Positions 55,606-63,788 of a DNA stretch of 64,000 nt are shown in pieces. Position 1 is the first letter of the stretch. The number at the start of each line of letters is the position of its first letter. This DNA comes from Acidihalobacter yilgarnensis. GTDB lineage: Bacteria; Pseudomonadota; Gammaproteobacteria; DSM-5130; Acidihalobacteraceae. The DNA is taken from positions 1-64,000 of the forward strand of contig NZ_CP017415.1 in the NCBI RefSeq assembly GCF_001753245.1. Reading direction: 5' to 3'. The notes beneath the pieces are model-generated. The model was given only the letters and a program-made list of their open reading frames with translations. It was not told the DNA's origin and did no database searches. A program made the translations under genes and the position numbers.

Positions 55606-55617
55606 GCCATGCAGTAG
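55575..55617 (+). terminator. Long hairpin over the HiPIP stop codon
   Basis: CTACTGCATGGC (55575-55586) and GCCATGCAGTAG (55606-55617) pair perfectly over 12 bp, with an inner 5-bp stem ACGCC-TCG-GGCGT (55591-55603). No T-run follows. It may terminate the HiPIP transcript or protect its 3' end, and also faces the convergent DsrE-like gene 11 bases away. Confidence 0.6.
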
Positions 55618-55627
55618 GTGTTATCGG

Positions 55628-56152
55628 TCAGTATACGGGTACGAGCGAATAGCCCTTGGCTTGATAGGCGATCACGGAGATGAAGCCGTTGCCGACCGGT
55701 TTGACCGCCGGGATGAGGTCTTTGGGGGAGACGTCCATGCCCTTCATGGCGATACCGCAGGCCTCGACCGGCACGCCCTCATGCGCTAATCCGTCGATCT
55801 CGTGCTGGACCTGCGATACGGCACGTTCCTGCATGTAGCCGATGCCGCGGCGGTCCTTGGTGAGGAAGGCGACGGCCGGACCGACGAAGACCACGATCAA
55901 ATGTGGCTTGACGCCTTGTTCGCTGAGGCCTTTGCGGGTCATACCCACGACCTTGAGGACGTGAGCGACGCGGTTGGGGTCATTGATGTCGATCAGAAAC
56001 AGTCCCTTGGCTTCGTGCAGACCGGCGAGGGCGGCATGGTCGTTGAGTTTTGAGCCTGGGCCCTGTTCGGCGGCCTGCGCCGTGCCCAGCCAGGCACAGG
56101 CGAAAAGGCTTAGAAACAGGGCGACAATGCGATGCGGCATGGTCAGCTTCAT
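55628..56152 (-). CDS. Periplasmic DsrE/DsrF-like protein
   Basis: 174 residues with a Sec signal peptide (RIVALFLSLFACAWLGTAQA-AEQ). The mature part has the alternating alpha/beta pattern of DsrE-like proteins: LFLIDINDPNRVAHVL, LIVVFVGPAVAFLTKD, and a Cys in VEACGIAMKGM at the usual DsrE position. DsrE family members bind sulfur; a periplasmic one in an oxidiser may take part in sulfur handling, but this is inference. The start at 56152 is required by the signal peptide; the frame continues upstream to 56449 without merit. Convergent with the HiPIP gene. Confidence 0.8.
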   Translation of the reverse strand: MKLTMPHRIVALFLSLFACAWLGTAQAAEQGPGSKLNDHAALAGLHEAKGLFLIDINDPNRVAHVLKVVGMTRKGLSEQGVKPHLIVVFVGPAVAFLTKDRRGIGYMQERAVSQVQHEIDGLAHEGVPVEACGIAMKGMDVSPKDLIPAVKPVGNGFISVIAYQAKGYSLVPVY

Positions 56153-56492
56153 GGCAATCAACTCCTTCGGTGGTGGTGGCCTTGTGGCCGGGGATTGCGC
56201 CACTGCGGGCGCTTGATTCAAGGGTATCTGAGTGGCTGAGCCTCGGTGATGCGGTCGGCAGGCGCCAATCCCTTTGGGCTGCGCGCGATCAGGTATTGGG
56301 TGTGCCGGTGCGTGCGCAGGTTCAGCGGCGTGAGGGGTTTCGATGCGGCGGCTGCCGCGAAGCGTCAGTCGCAAGCGCTGGCGTCGCAGGATGGACAGCT
56401 CCAATGCGCGGCATCGTACGCAGGCGTTGGGTGAGTCTTCCCTGTTCAATGCAATCGATCCTTGGCGGTGTGCCGTGGTCGGCCACGGCGCT
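56153..56492. other. Intergenic region between the DsrE-like gene and hemW
   Basis: A 340-bp GC-rich region. GCCGTGG-TCGG-CCACGGC (56472-56489) is a perfect 7-bp hairpin just beyond the hemW stop and probably marks the hemW transcript's end, though no T-run follows. The rest should hold the promoter of the DsrE-like gene. No gene, tRNA or repeat was seen. Confidence 0.45.
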
Positions 56493-57650
56493 TCAGGGCA
56501 GGAACAGGGCCGTCAGATCGTTCAGGAAATTCCAGCCCAGCGGGCTGGGGCGGACCCGTTCGCCGTCACGTTCGATGAGTTTACGCTGGCGCGCGCCGTT
56601 CAGGGTGTCCTCGATGTGTGCGCGTGGCAGGTCGGTGCGTGCCTCGAACAGGGAGAGGTCGAACCCTTCGCGCAGACGCAGGGCGTTGAGCATAAATTCG
56701 AAGGCCCGCTCGGTGGACGTGATCTCGTTGCTGCCGCCAGTGGCGTCGCCCGCGCGCGCGGTCTTCATATATTGTGCGGGTTGGCGCATCTTCCAGCGAC
56801 GGTTGATGGCACCGCTGGCCGGGTCGGTGAGTTTGCCGTGCGCCCCGGCCCCGATGCCGAGGTAGTCGCCGAAGGTCCAGTAATTCAGGTTGTGCCGACA
56901 GCGCCGGCCGGCGCGGGCGTAGGCGGAGACTTCGTACTGTGCGAACCCACCTTCGGCGAGCTGCGTTTGGGCTGCGGCCTGCATCTCGGCGATCAGATCC
57001 TCGTCGGGCAGTGTGGGCGGATCGTGATGAAACAGCGTGTTGGGTTCCAGCGTGAGCTGATAATAGGAAAGATGAGTCGGCGCGAGCGCGAGCGCGGTTT
57101 CGATGTCGTGCCGTGCAGCGGCCAGATCTTGGCCGGGTAGTCCAAACATCAGGTCGAGATTGAAGTCCTCGAAGCCGGAGGCTCGCGCGATATCGGCTGC
57201 CCGCAAGGCCTCTGCCCCTCCGTGGATGCGCCCTAGGCGGCGCAGGGCAGCGTCGTCGAAGCTTTGCACGCCGATGGACAGACGGTTGATGCCGAGTTGG
57301 CGGTAATCGGCAAAGCGTGCCTGCTCGAAGGTCCCAGGGTTGGCCTCCAGGGTGATTTCGATATCTGGACGCAGCGGCAGTCGGGCGCGCAGGCCGTCGA
57401 GCAGGTTTTCCAGCGCAGCTGCAGAGAACAGGCTGGGTGTTCCTCCGCCGATGAATACGCTCTCGATGCGCCTACCCCAGACGCGCGGCAGTTCGGATTC
57501 GAGATCGGCGATCAGGGCTTCGACATACTCGGCCTCTGGCAGTATTTCGCCGGCGGTATGCGAATTGAAATCGCAATAAGGGCACTTGCGCACGCACCAG
57601 GGAAGATGCACGTAAAGCGACAGGGGGATCGGCTCGGCGAAGCCGCTCAT
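56493..57650 (-). CDS. hemW: HemW-like heme chaperone (radical SAM)
   Basis: 385 residues. Radical-SAM cluster C19-x3-C23-x2-C26 (WCVRKCPYCDF), GGGTPSLF, the conserved ANPGTFE, RLSIGVQSFDD, and the HemW-type HNLNYWTFGDYLGIGAGAH in the C-terminal half, which separates it from the true coproporphyrinogen dehydrogenase HemN. HemW inserts haem into respiratory enzymes. It is the last gene of rph-rdgB-hemW, beginning 11 bases after rdgB. Confidence 0.94.
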   Translation of the reverse strand: MSGFAEPIPLSLYVHLPWCVRKCPYCDFNSHTAGEILPEAEYVEALIADLESELPRVWGRRIESVFIGGGTPSLFSAAALENLLDGLRARLPLRPDIEITLEANPGTFEQARFADYRQLGINRLSIGVQSFDDAALRRLGRIHGGAEALRAADIARASGFEDFNLDLMFGLPGQDLAAARHDIETALALAPTHLSYYQLTLEPNTLFHHDPPTLPDEDLIAEMQAAAQTQLAEGGFAQYEVSAYARAGRRCRHNLNYWTFGDYLGIGAGAHGKLTDPASGAINRRWKMRQPAQYMKTARAGDATGGSNEITSTERAFEFMLNALRLREGFDLSLFEARTDLPRAHIEDTLNGARQRKLIERDGERVRPSPLGWNFLNDLTALFLP

Positions 57651-57661
57651 GGGATCGATTC

Positions 57662-58282
57662 TCAGGCGCCGGTCAGGGCGGACAGCAAGGCGCGTACGGC
57701 TTGGCCGCGGTGGCTGATCCGGTTTTTTTCGACAGGGTCCAGCTCGGCGGCGCTGCAGCCGGCGGTGGGCACGAAAAACAGCGGGTCGTAGCCGAAGCCG
57801 CCCGCACCGGCAGGCGCGGTGAGTATGTGGCCTTCCCAGGCAGCCTGGGCGATCAGCGGGGAGGCGTCGCTGGCATGGCGCAGAAACACCATGGCGCAGC
57901 GGAAGCGCGCAGCGCGCGCCGCTGCGGGGTGGTCATGGAGGGCGGCGAGCAGCTTGTGGTTATTGGTCGCATCGTCGGCGGTCGGCCCGGCGTAACGGGC
58001 CGAATGGATGCCGGGTGCGCCGCCTAGCACATCGACTTCCAGCCCGGAGTCGTCGGCGATCGCGGGCAGGCCGGTGTGCAGCGCCGCATTGCGTGCCTTG
58101 ATCAGTGCATTCTCGACGAAACTCAGTCCGGTTTCGTCGGCCTCGGGGACGTCGAAGTCGGCCTGCGCCAGTACGCGCACCCCGCAGCCCGCGAGCAGGG
58201 CATCGAGTTCGCGGACCTTGCCGGGATTGCCGGTGGCTAGCACGATGCGCTCGATGCCCTGCAACGGGGATACGGTTGCCAC
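57662..58282 (-). CDS. rdgB: XTP/dITP diphosphatase RdgB (HAM1 family)
   Basis: Removes dITP, XTP and similar non-canonical purine nucleotides. 206 residues: VLATGNPGKVRELDALLA, the acidic ETGLSFVENALIKARNAA, DDSGLEVDVLGGAPGIHSARYAG, GGFGYDPLFFVP and SHRGQAVRAL. All family motifs are present. Its 5' end is 2 bases after rph, the conserved arrangement. Confidence 0.95.
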   Translation of the reverse strand: MATVSPLQGIERIVLATGNPGKVRELDALLAGCGVRVLAQADFDVPEADETGLSFVENALIKARNAALHTGLPAIADDSGLEVDVLGGAPGIHSARYAGPTADDATNNHKLLAALHDHPAAARAARFRCAMVFLRHASDASPLIAQAAWEGHILTAPAGAGGFGYDPLFFVPTAGCSAAELDPVEKNRISHRGQAVRALLSALTGA

Positions 58283-58284
58283 GT

Positions 58285-59001
58285 TCAGCCTTCCAGGGCC
58301 GTGCGCTGCATCGCGATGATTTGCTCGATGCCGCCGCCGGCAAGATCGAGCATCGCGTCGAGTTCGTCGCGGCGGTAAGCGTGACCCTCGGCCGTGCCCT
58401 GGACTTCGATGAAGTGGCCGGCGTCGTTCATCACCACGTTCATGTCGGTTTCGGCATTGGAATCTTCGGCGTAATCGAGATCCAGCACCGGTTGGCCGTT
58501 GTGGATGCCGACGGAGACCGAGGCAACCATACCATGCAGCGGATCACGCTTGAGCTGCCCGCGCTTGCGCAACACGGCGATGGCGTCGCACAGCGCGACG
58601 AAGCCGCCGCTGATCGAGGCGGTGCGGGTGCCGCCGTCGGCCTGGATTACGTCGCAGTCGATGGTGATCTGGCGCTCGCCCAGGGCCTCAAGGTCGACCG
58701 CTGCGCGTAGCGAACGGCCGATCAGACGCTGGATTTCGAGTGTGCGGCCACCCTGCTTGCCACGGCTGGCCTCGCGCGGCATGCGCGAACCGGTCGAACG
58801 CGGCAGCATGCCGTATTCGGCGGTAACCCAACCTTGCTTCGTGCCCTTGAGCCAGGGCGGTTGACGGTCGTCGATGGTGGCCGTGCAGAGCACGCGGGTG
58901 TTGCCGAAGCAGACCAGGACCGATCCCTCCGCATGCATCGTGTAATGGCGGGTGAAGCTGATCGGTCTCAGATCGTTCGGGGCACGGCCGCTTGGTCGCA
59001 T
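58285..59001 (-). CDS. rph: Ribonuclease PH
   Basis: Phosphorolytic 3' exoribonuclease for tRNA and rRNA 3' ends. 238 residues opening [14 protein letters not shown] with the RPH block [60 protein letters not shown], and the phosphate-binding [30 protein letters not shown] upstream supports ATG 59001. First gene of rph-rdgB-hemW, divergent from yicC. Confidence 0.97.
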   Translation of the reverse strand: MRPSGRAPNDLRPISFTRHYTMHAEGSVLVCFGNTRVLCTATIDDRQPPWLKGTKQGWVTAEYGMLPRSTGSRMPREASRGKQGGRTLEIQRLIGRSLRAAVDLEALGERQITIDCDVIQADGGTRTASISGGFVALCDAIAVLRKRGQLKRDPLHGMVASVSVGIHNGQPVLDLDYAEDSNAETDMNVVMNDAGHFIEVQGTAEGHAYRRDELDAMLDLAGGGIEQIIAMQRTALEG

Positions 59002-59105
59002 GCAAGACTCCTTAAGTTGGCAGGGTGGGCATTATAGGGGCTGGGCGCGCGGCGAACCATGCAGACGCGTAGAATGCGCAGCGGTGTCCGTTGGAGGAGA
59101 GAAAC

Positions 59106-59972
59106 GTGGTACAGAGCATGACGGCATTTGCCCGCCGCGAGTCGCTGGGCGACTGGGGTACGCTTGCCTGCGAACTGCGCGGGGTGAACCACCGGTATCT
59201 GGATATGAGTCTGAGACTGCCCGAGGACTTGCGTGCGGTGGAGGGCCCGCTGCGTGAGCGCTTGCAGGGCAAGCTGGGCCGCGGCAAGGTCGATTGCGGT
59301 CTGCGCTACACGCCGCCCGCAGGCGGCGCCACGGCGTTGAACATCGATCACGCCTTGGTGCAGGGCCTGCTTGAGGCCTGCGAGCAGGTCGAGGGGCTGA
59401 TGGGCGCTTCGACCCAGTTCAATGCCCTTGACGTGCTGCGCTGGCCGGGTGTGGTGCGCGAACCCGCGCGTGACCTCGGCCCGTTGCACGCGGCCGCGCT
59501 GCGTCTGGCGGACGAAGCGGTGGAGGAGTTTATTCAGGCGCGGCGTGGCGAGGGCGAACGTATGGCCGCCTTACTGCGCCAGCGCGCCGAGGCGATCGGT
59601 GCTTTGGTCGTGCGCGTGCGTGGGCGGCGCAAGGATATGATGGCTGCGTTGCGCGACAAGTACCGCGCGCGGCTCTCGGAGCTGGGCGTGGAGGCCGAAC
59701 CCGGCCGATTGGAGCAGGAATTGGCCATGGTGGCGCAGCGTCTGGATGTGGATGAGGAGCTGGATCGTCTGGACAGCCACCTGACGGAGCTCGAATCCGT
59801 GTTGGCACGCAAGGAGCCGATCGGTCGTCGACTGGACTTCCTGATGCAGGAATTCAACCGCGAGGCCAATACCCTGGGCTCGAAGTCAGCCGACATCGAA
59901 ACCACGCAGGCAGCGGTGGAGCTCAAGGTGCTGATCGAACAGATGCGCGAACAGGTACAGAACATCGAGTAA
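59106..59972 (+). CDS. yicC: YicC family protein (endoribonuclease-like)
   Basis: 288 residues. N-terminal YicC_N domain SMTAFARRESLGDWGTLACELR-GVNHRYLDMSLRLPEDLR, then a coiled region and DUF1732 C-terminal domain LDFLMQEFNREANTLGSKSAD. YicC proteins act in RNA turnover and cell survival in stationary phase. The start is GTG 59106 (VQSMTAFARR), five bases after GGAGGAGAG; ATG 59118 or TTG 59091 are less likely. Confidence 0.92.
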   Translation: MVQSMTAFARRESLGDWGTLACELRGVNHRYLDMSLRLPEDLRAVEGPLRERLQGKLGRGKVDCGLRYTPPAGGATALNIDHALVQGLLEACEQVEGLMGASTQFNALDVLRWPGVVREPARDLGPLHAAALRLADEAVEEFIQARRGEGERMAALLRQRAEAIGALVVRVRGRRKDMMAALRDKYRARLSELGVEAEPGRLEQELAMVAQRLDVDEELDRLDSHLTELESVLARKEPIGRRLDFLMQEFNREANTLGSKSADIETTQAAVELKVLIEQMREQVQNIE

Positions 59973-59998
59973 ATCCGCGAACTGCCGCCGGAGGGGCG

Positions 59999-60328
59999 AT
60001 GAAAAAGGTCTATGCGGCACCGGATCTGCTTAGCGCCGGGCATGTGCGTAACCTGCTTGAACAAAGCGGCATCGGGAGCGATTTACGTAACTATTATCTC
60101 GGCGGCGGTGTGGGTGATTTGCCAGTGAACGAATGCTGGCCGGAAATCTGGGTGGACGATGGCGATGCCTCGCGTGCCGAACAGCTGATTCGCGAGCTGC
60201 AGTCGGCACTCGCAGCGCCCCCTGGCCCGCTCTGGCACTGCGCCCGCTGCGGCGAACCCAACGAAGGTCAGTTCAGCGAGTGCTGGCGCTGCGGTGCGCC
60301 TCGCTCGGAGGCGCCGCAGACCCCTTGA
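59999..60328 (+). CDS. DUF2007-type signal-transducing-like protein with C-terminal zinc ribbon
   Basis: 109 residues. N-terminal KKVYAAPDLLSAGHVRNLLEQSGI followed by NECWPEIWVDDGDASRAEQLI is the DUF2007 pattern. The C-terminal 30 residues form a CxxC...CxxC zinc ribbon (HCARCGEPNEGQFSECWRCGA), like RanBP2-type fingers that bind RNA or proteins. Function is unknown. It lies 26 bases after yicC and upstream of the heat-shock genes. Confidence 0.8.
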   Translation: MKKVYAAPDLLSAGHVRNLLEQSGIGSDLRNYYLGGGVGDLPVNECWPEIWVDDGDASRAEQLIRELQSALAAPPGPLWHCARCGEPNEGQFSECWRCGAPRSEAPQTP

Positions 60329-60411
60329 TAATCTATCCGCACGCCTGCATTTGTATGTCAAGCGGATCGTCGGCGATCCGAGTGAACCCACAGTTTGCAG
60401 GAGATCGGACT

Positions 60412-60852
60412 ATGTCTATGGTGCGTTATCAACCCTTTGGGGTGCTCAATCAGCTTTATCGTGAAATGGACCATGCCTTCGGCCTGCCCGGCACGAATGG
60501 CACGGGCGACGAAGCGGCGACCAGCGACTGGCTGCCTTCGGTGGACATCAAGGAAGAGGAGAATGCCTTCGTGATCCACGCTGACGTGCCTGGGGTCAAT
60601 CCGAAGAATATCGACATCCACATGGAGGACGGCGTGCTGACCGTCAAGGGCGAGCGCGAAACGATCAATGAGGAGGCGCGCAAGCAGTATCGTCGCGTCG
60701 AGCGGGTACGGGGGCAGTTTTACCGACGCTTCACCCTGCCCGATACCGCGGACCAGGACCAGATCACCGCGCGCATGGACCAGGGCGTGCTTGAGGTGCG
60801 GATTCCCAAGCAGGCTCGCGTGTTGCCTCGCAAGATTCAGATCGAGGGCTAG
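60412..60852 (+). CDS. Small heat-shock protein Hsp20 (IbpA-type)
   Basis: 146 residues with an alpha-crystallin domain: SDWLPSVDIKEEENAFVIHADVPGVNPKNIDIHMEDGVLTVKGERE, FYRRFTLPDTADQDQI and a C-terminal IPK motif (RIPKQARV). It binds unfolded proteins as a holdase. The start is ATG 60412 with AGGAGA upstream; a frame to 60133 overlaps the DUF2007 gene and is not the start. It forms a heat-shock group with the following DnaJ-like gene. Confidence 0.94.
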   Translation: MSMVRYQPFGVLNQLYREMDHAFGLPGTNGTGDEAATSDWLPSVDIKEEENAFVIHADVPGVNPKNIDIHMEDGVLTVKGERETINEEARKQYRRVERVRGQFYRRFTLPDTADQDQITARMDQGVLEVRIPKQARVLPRKIQIEG

Positions 60853-60860
60853 ACCCCTCC

Positions 60861-60907
60861 GGCGAAGCCGGGCGCCATGCCATGAAGGCGGGCGCCCGGC
60901 CTTCGCC
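60861..60907 (+). terminator. Large hairpin between hsp20 and the DnaJ-like gene
   Basis: GGCGAAGCCGGGCGCC (60861-60876) pairs with GGGCGCCCGGCCTTCGCC (60890-60907) with one bulge, giving a stem of about 16 bp and a 13-base loop. No T-run follows; it may be an attenuator that lowers expression of the second gene. Confidence 0.55.
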
Positions 60908-60933
60908 ACTCACAGTCAGGTCAAGACAACACC

Positions 60934-61848
60934 ATGGAATTCAAGGATTATTACAAGATTCTCGGGGTCGCGCGGGATGCCGATCAGGCCGAGATCAAGA
61001 AGGCTTATCGGCGCCTAGCCCGTAAATACCACCCGGACGTGAGCAAGGAGCCAGAGGCTGAGACACGCTTCAAGGAGGTCAACGAGGCCAATGAGGTACT
61101 CGGCGATGTCGAGAAACGACGCGCCTATGACCGGCTTGGACCCAGTTGGCAGTCCGGTCAGGATTTCCGTCCACCGCCGGGTGGAGGACATACCGGCGGT
61201 TTCGGTCAGGGCGGATTTGGTGGCGCCGGCTTTGGCGATGGCGCTAGCGGCTTCAGCGATTTTTTCGAGTCTATGTTCGGGGCCGGGATGCACCAGGGCG
61301 CGGGCGCACGGGGCAGTTTCCGCGCGCGCGGCCAGGATCAGGAGGCACGCCTGGATCTGGATCTGGAAACCGTCTATCACGGCGCTCGCCAGACCCTCCA
61401 GCTCGCTGGCAGAGCGTTGAACGTAAATATTCCGGCCGGCGTGGCCGAGGGGCAACGTATTCGCCTGTCCGGTCAAGGCCAGCCCGGCCACGGTGGTGGG
61501 CCCGCTGGAGATTTGTACCTTGTGGTGCATATACGCCCACATGCTCTGTACCGGCTGGATGGACGCGACGTGATCCTGCCTTTGCCGGTTACGCCGTGGG
61601 AAGCGGCCCTCGGCGCGCAAGTCACGGTGCCGACGCTCGCCGGCAAGGTCGAGTTACGCGTGCCCGCCGGTTCCGGTTCCGGGCGCAAGCTGCGTCTCAA
61701 GGGGCGTGGACTGCCGGGGCAGCCAGTCGGAGATCAGTATGTCGAGCTGCATATCGAAACCCCGCCGGTCGAGACGGATGCGCATCGGGATTTTTATGAG
61801 CGCATGCGTCAGGAGCTACCCTTCGACCCACGCGCACATCTTGCCTAG
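60934..61848 (+). CDS. cbpA: DnaJ-like curved-DNA-binding protein CbpA
   Basis: 304 residues. J domain at about 1-68 with HPD at 33-35 ([12 protein letters not shown]), a Gly/Phe-rich linker ([18 protein letters not shown]), and C-terminal substrate-binding domains [19 protein letters not shown] onward. No zinc-finger cysteines are present, so it is a CbpA-type, not a DnaJ-type, protein. It cooperates with DnaK. Located 26 bases after the hairpin. Confidence 0.92.
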   Translation: MEFKDYYKILGVARDADQAEIKKAYRRLARKYHPDVSKEPEAETRFKEVNEANEVLGDVEKRRAYDRLGPSWQSGQDFRPPPGGGHTGGFGQGGFGGAGFGDGASGFSDFFESMFGAGMHQGAGARGSFRARGQDQEARLDLDLETVYHGARQTLQLAGRALNVNIPAGVAEGQRIRLSGQGQPGHGGGPAGDLYLVVHIRPHALYRLDGRDVILPLPVTPWEAALGAQVTVPTLAGKVELRVPAGSGSGRKLRLKGRGLPGQPVGDQYVELHIETPPVETDAHRDFYERMRQELPFDPRAHLA

Positions 61849-61937
61849 GGTTTGCCGATAATGCGGGTGATGCCATCGCTCGCGGGCCCGCCAAGCGTTA
61901 CGATTGAAGCATTCATCGATCAGGAGACTCCGAGCCC

Positions 61938-63323
61938 ATGAAGCGTCCGCTCCGCGTACTGCCCGCATTGCTGTTCGTTGCCCTGTTCACGGGTGGCATG
62001 TCCTTGTCGCTCCCGGCCTTCGCCGAACTACCGCCGGTGGTCGACGGGCATCAGGTGCCCTCGCTGGCACCCATGTTGAGCAAGATTCTCCCGGCCGTGG
62101 TGAACATCTCGGCGCGCGGCGAGGTGAAGGTACACAATCCGCTGCTCGACAACCCTCAGTTCCGGCGGTATTTCGGGCTACCGGACGTACCTGAGGAGCA
62201 GCGGGTCGAGGAACTCGGTTCCGGCGTCATCATCAATGCCGCCAAGGGTTATGTGTTGACCAACAACCACGTGGTCAAGGATGCCCAGAAGATCACCGTT
62301 ACCTTGCGCGACGGCCGACAGTTCGATGCCCGTCTGATCGGTCGTGACAAGGCGACCGACATCGCCATCCTGCAGATTCCGGCCGGGCACTTGACGCAGC
62401 TACCGCTGGGCGATTCCACGCGCCTGCGCGTCGGCGATTATGTCGTCGCCATCGGCAATCCCTTCGGGCTTGGCCAGACGGTGACATCCGGTATTGTCTC
62501 TGCACTGGGTCGTAGCGGCCTGGGTATCGAGTCGTACGAAGACTTCATCCAGACCGATGCACCGATCAATCCGGGTAATTCCGGCGGCGCACTGGTGGAT
62601 CTGCATGGCCATCTGGTGGGTATCAATACCGCAATCCTCGGCCCCGACGGCGCCAATATCGGTATCGGTTTCGCCATTCCCGTGAACATGGCCATCGACG
62701 TCATGGACCAGCTGGTCAAATATGGGCGCGTCGAGCGCGGGCGCATCGGTATCGCCGCGCAGAATCTCACGCCGGCACTGGCCAAGGCGTTTGGTGTCAA
62801 GCAAACGCAAGGCGCGATTATTGCCCAGGTCCAGCCCGATTCGCCCGCGACCAAGGCCGGGCTGAAGGCCGGTGATATCGTGATCGAGGTCAATGGCCGC
62901 AAGGTTCACGATGCCGCACAGATGCGCAATATCTTTGGCCTGCTGCGTATTGGCACCGAGGTCAAGATGCAGGTACTTCGTCACGACCGGCCCATGACGT
63001 TCTCGGTGGTCATTGCCAAGCCGACGCAAACTACCGTTGCCGGTGCGCGCATCAATCCGCTGCTTGCTGGCGCGACCCTGGGCGAGGTGCCGGCGGAGCT
63101 GGCGCGGCAAGCCAAGCTGCATGGCGTGGCCGTGATGGCGGTTCAGGCCGGCTCCCCGGCGGAACACGGGGGGCTGCTGAAGGGCGACGTGATTCAGTCG
63201 GTGAATCAGGTGCCGGTGGGCGATATGTCGACCTTCGTGCGTGAGATCAAGCGTCACCCGAAGTCGCTGTTGTTCAACGTACGGCGCGGTAATGGTGCCT
63301 TGTTTATCTCCCTCGGCGGTTGA
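61938..63323 (+). CDS. degP: Periplasmic serine endoprotease of the DegP/DegQ family
   Basis: 461 residues with a Sec signal peptide (LRVLPALLFVALFTGGMSL, cleavage near AFA-EL). The protease triad is H111 (TNNHVVKD), D141 (ATDIAILQI) and S215 (NPGNSGGALVD). Two PDZ domains follow, at about 265-360 and 370-458 (AGLKAGDIVIEVNG and GGLLKGDVIQSVNQ). Functions as protease and chaperone for envelope proteins. CAGGAG at 61921 supports the start. DegP and DegQ cannot be told apart safely; the acidic/Gln-rich LA loop of DegP is short here, which favours DegQ-like. Confidence 0.94.
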   Translation: MKRPLRVLPALLFVALFTGGMSLSLPAFAELPPVVDGHQVPSLAPMLSKILPAVVNISARGEVKVHNPLLDNPQFRRYFGLPDVPEEQRVEELGSGVIINAAKGYVLTNNHVVKDAQKITVTLRDGRQFDARLIGRDKATDIAILQIPAGHLTQLPLGDSTRLRVGDYVVAIGNPFGLGQTVTSGIVSALGRSGLGIESYEDFIQTDAPINPGNSGGALVDLHGHLVGINTAILGPDGANIGIGFAIPVNMAIDVMDQLVKYGRVERGRIGIAAQNLTPALAKAFGVKQTQGAIIAQVQPDSPATKAGLKAGDIVIEVNGRKVHDAAQMRNIFGLLRIGTEVKMQVLRHDRPMTFSVVIAKPTQTTVAGARINPLLAGATLGEVPAELARQAKLHGVAVMAVQAGSPAEHGGLLKGDVIQSVNQVPVGDMSTFVREIKRHPKSLLFNVRRGNGALFISLGG

Positions 63324-63332
63324 GCGGACTGC

Positions 63333-63360
63333 GAACACCCCGGCTTAACCCGGGGTGTTC
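63333..63360. terminator. Bidirectional terminator between deg protease and moaE
   Basis: GAACACCCCGG (63333-63343) and CCGGGGTGTTC (63350-63360) form a perfect 11-bp stem with loop CTTAAC. It overlaps the last five codons and the TAA of moaE and follows the protease stop by 10 bases, so it could end both convergent transcripts. Confidence 0.75.
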
Positions 63361-63788
63361 TGCTCCACCCAGCGTTGGGTGCCGTCGTCGAGGGTTTCCC
63401 GCTTCCAGAAGGGCGCGCGGTGCTTGAGCGCCTCCATCAGGTGGCGGCAGGCCTCGAAGGCTGCGGCACGGTGCGCCGACCAGGCTGCGGTGAGTACGAT
63501 CGGCTCGCCGGGCAGTAGCCGTCCGACACGGTGAATCACCAGGCAGTCGGTCAGCGGCCAGCGCGCTTCCGCCTCGCCGACGATCACGCCGAGTTCGCGC
63601 TCCGTCATGCCAGGATAGTGTTCGAGAAACAGCTCGCAGACGTTGTCGCCGACATTGAAGTCGCGCATGGTACCGACGAACGCGGACGTGGCGCCGACGC
63701 GTCCGTCATCGAGCCGGTGCTCGGCGGTGTATGCCGCCAGCGACATCCATGGGTCGAAGCCCGTTTTTTCAAGTCGGACGCAGGACAT
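63345..63788 (-). CDS. moaE: Molybdopterin synthase catalytic subunit MoaE
   Basis: With MoaD converts cyclic pyranopterin monophosphate to molybdopterin. 147 residues with the MoaE blocks GATSAFVGTMRDFNVGD, LEHYPGMTERELG, HRVGRLLPGEPIVLTAAWSAHRAAAFEACRHLMEALKHRAPFWKRE (catalytic lysines) and EGETQ-like end. Its 5' end abuts moaD directly. TusA-type sulfur carriers elsewhere in the window may help feed this pathway. Confidence 0.95.
   Translation of the reverse strand: MSCVRLEKTGFDPWMSLAAYTAEHRLDDGRVGATSAFVGTMRDFNVGDNVCELFLEHYPGMTERELGVIVGEAEARWPLTDCLVIHRVGRLLPGEPIVLTAAWSAHRAAAFEACRHLMEALKHRAPFWKRETLDDGTQRWVEQNTPG

Noticed and set aside
62264-62274. ACCACGTGGT in the Deg protease gene as a parS site
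   Set aside because: Only a 10-bp palindrome without the outer half-sites.
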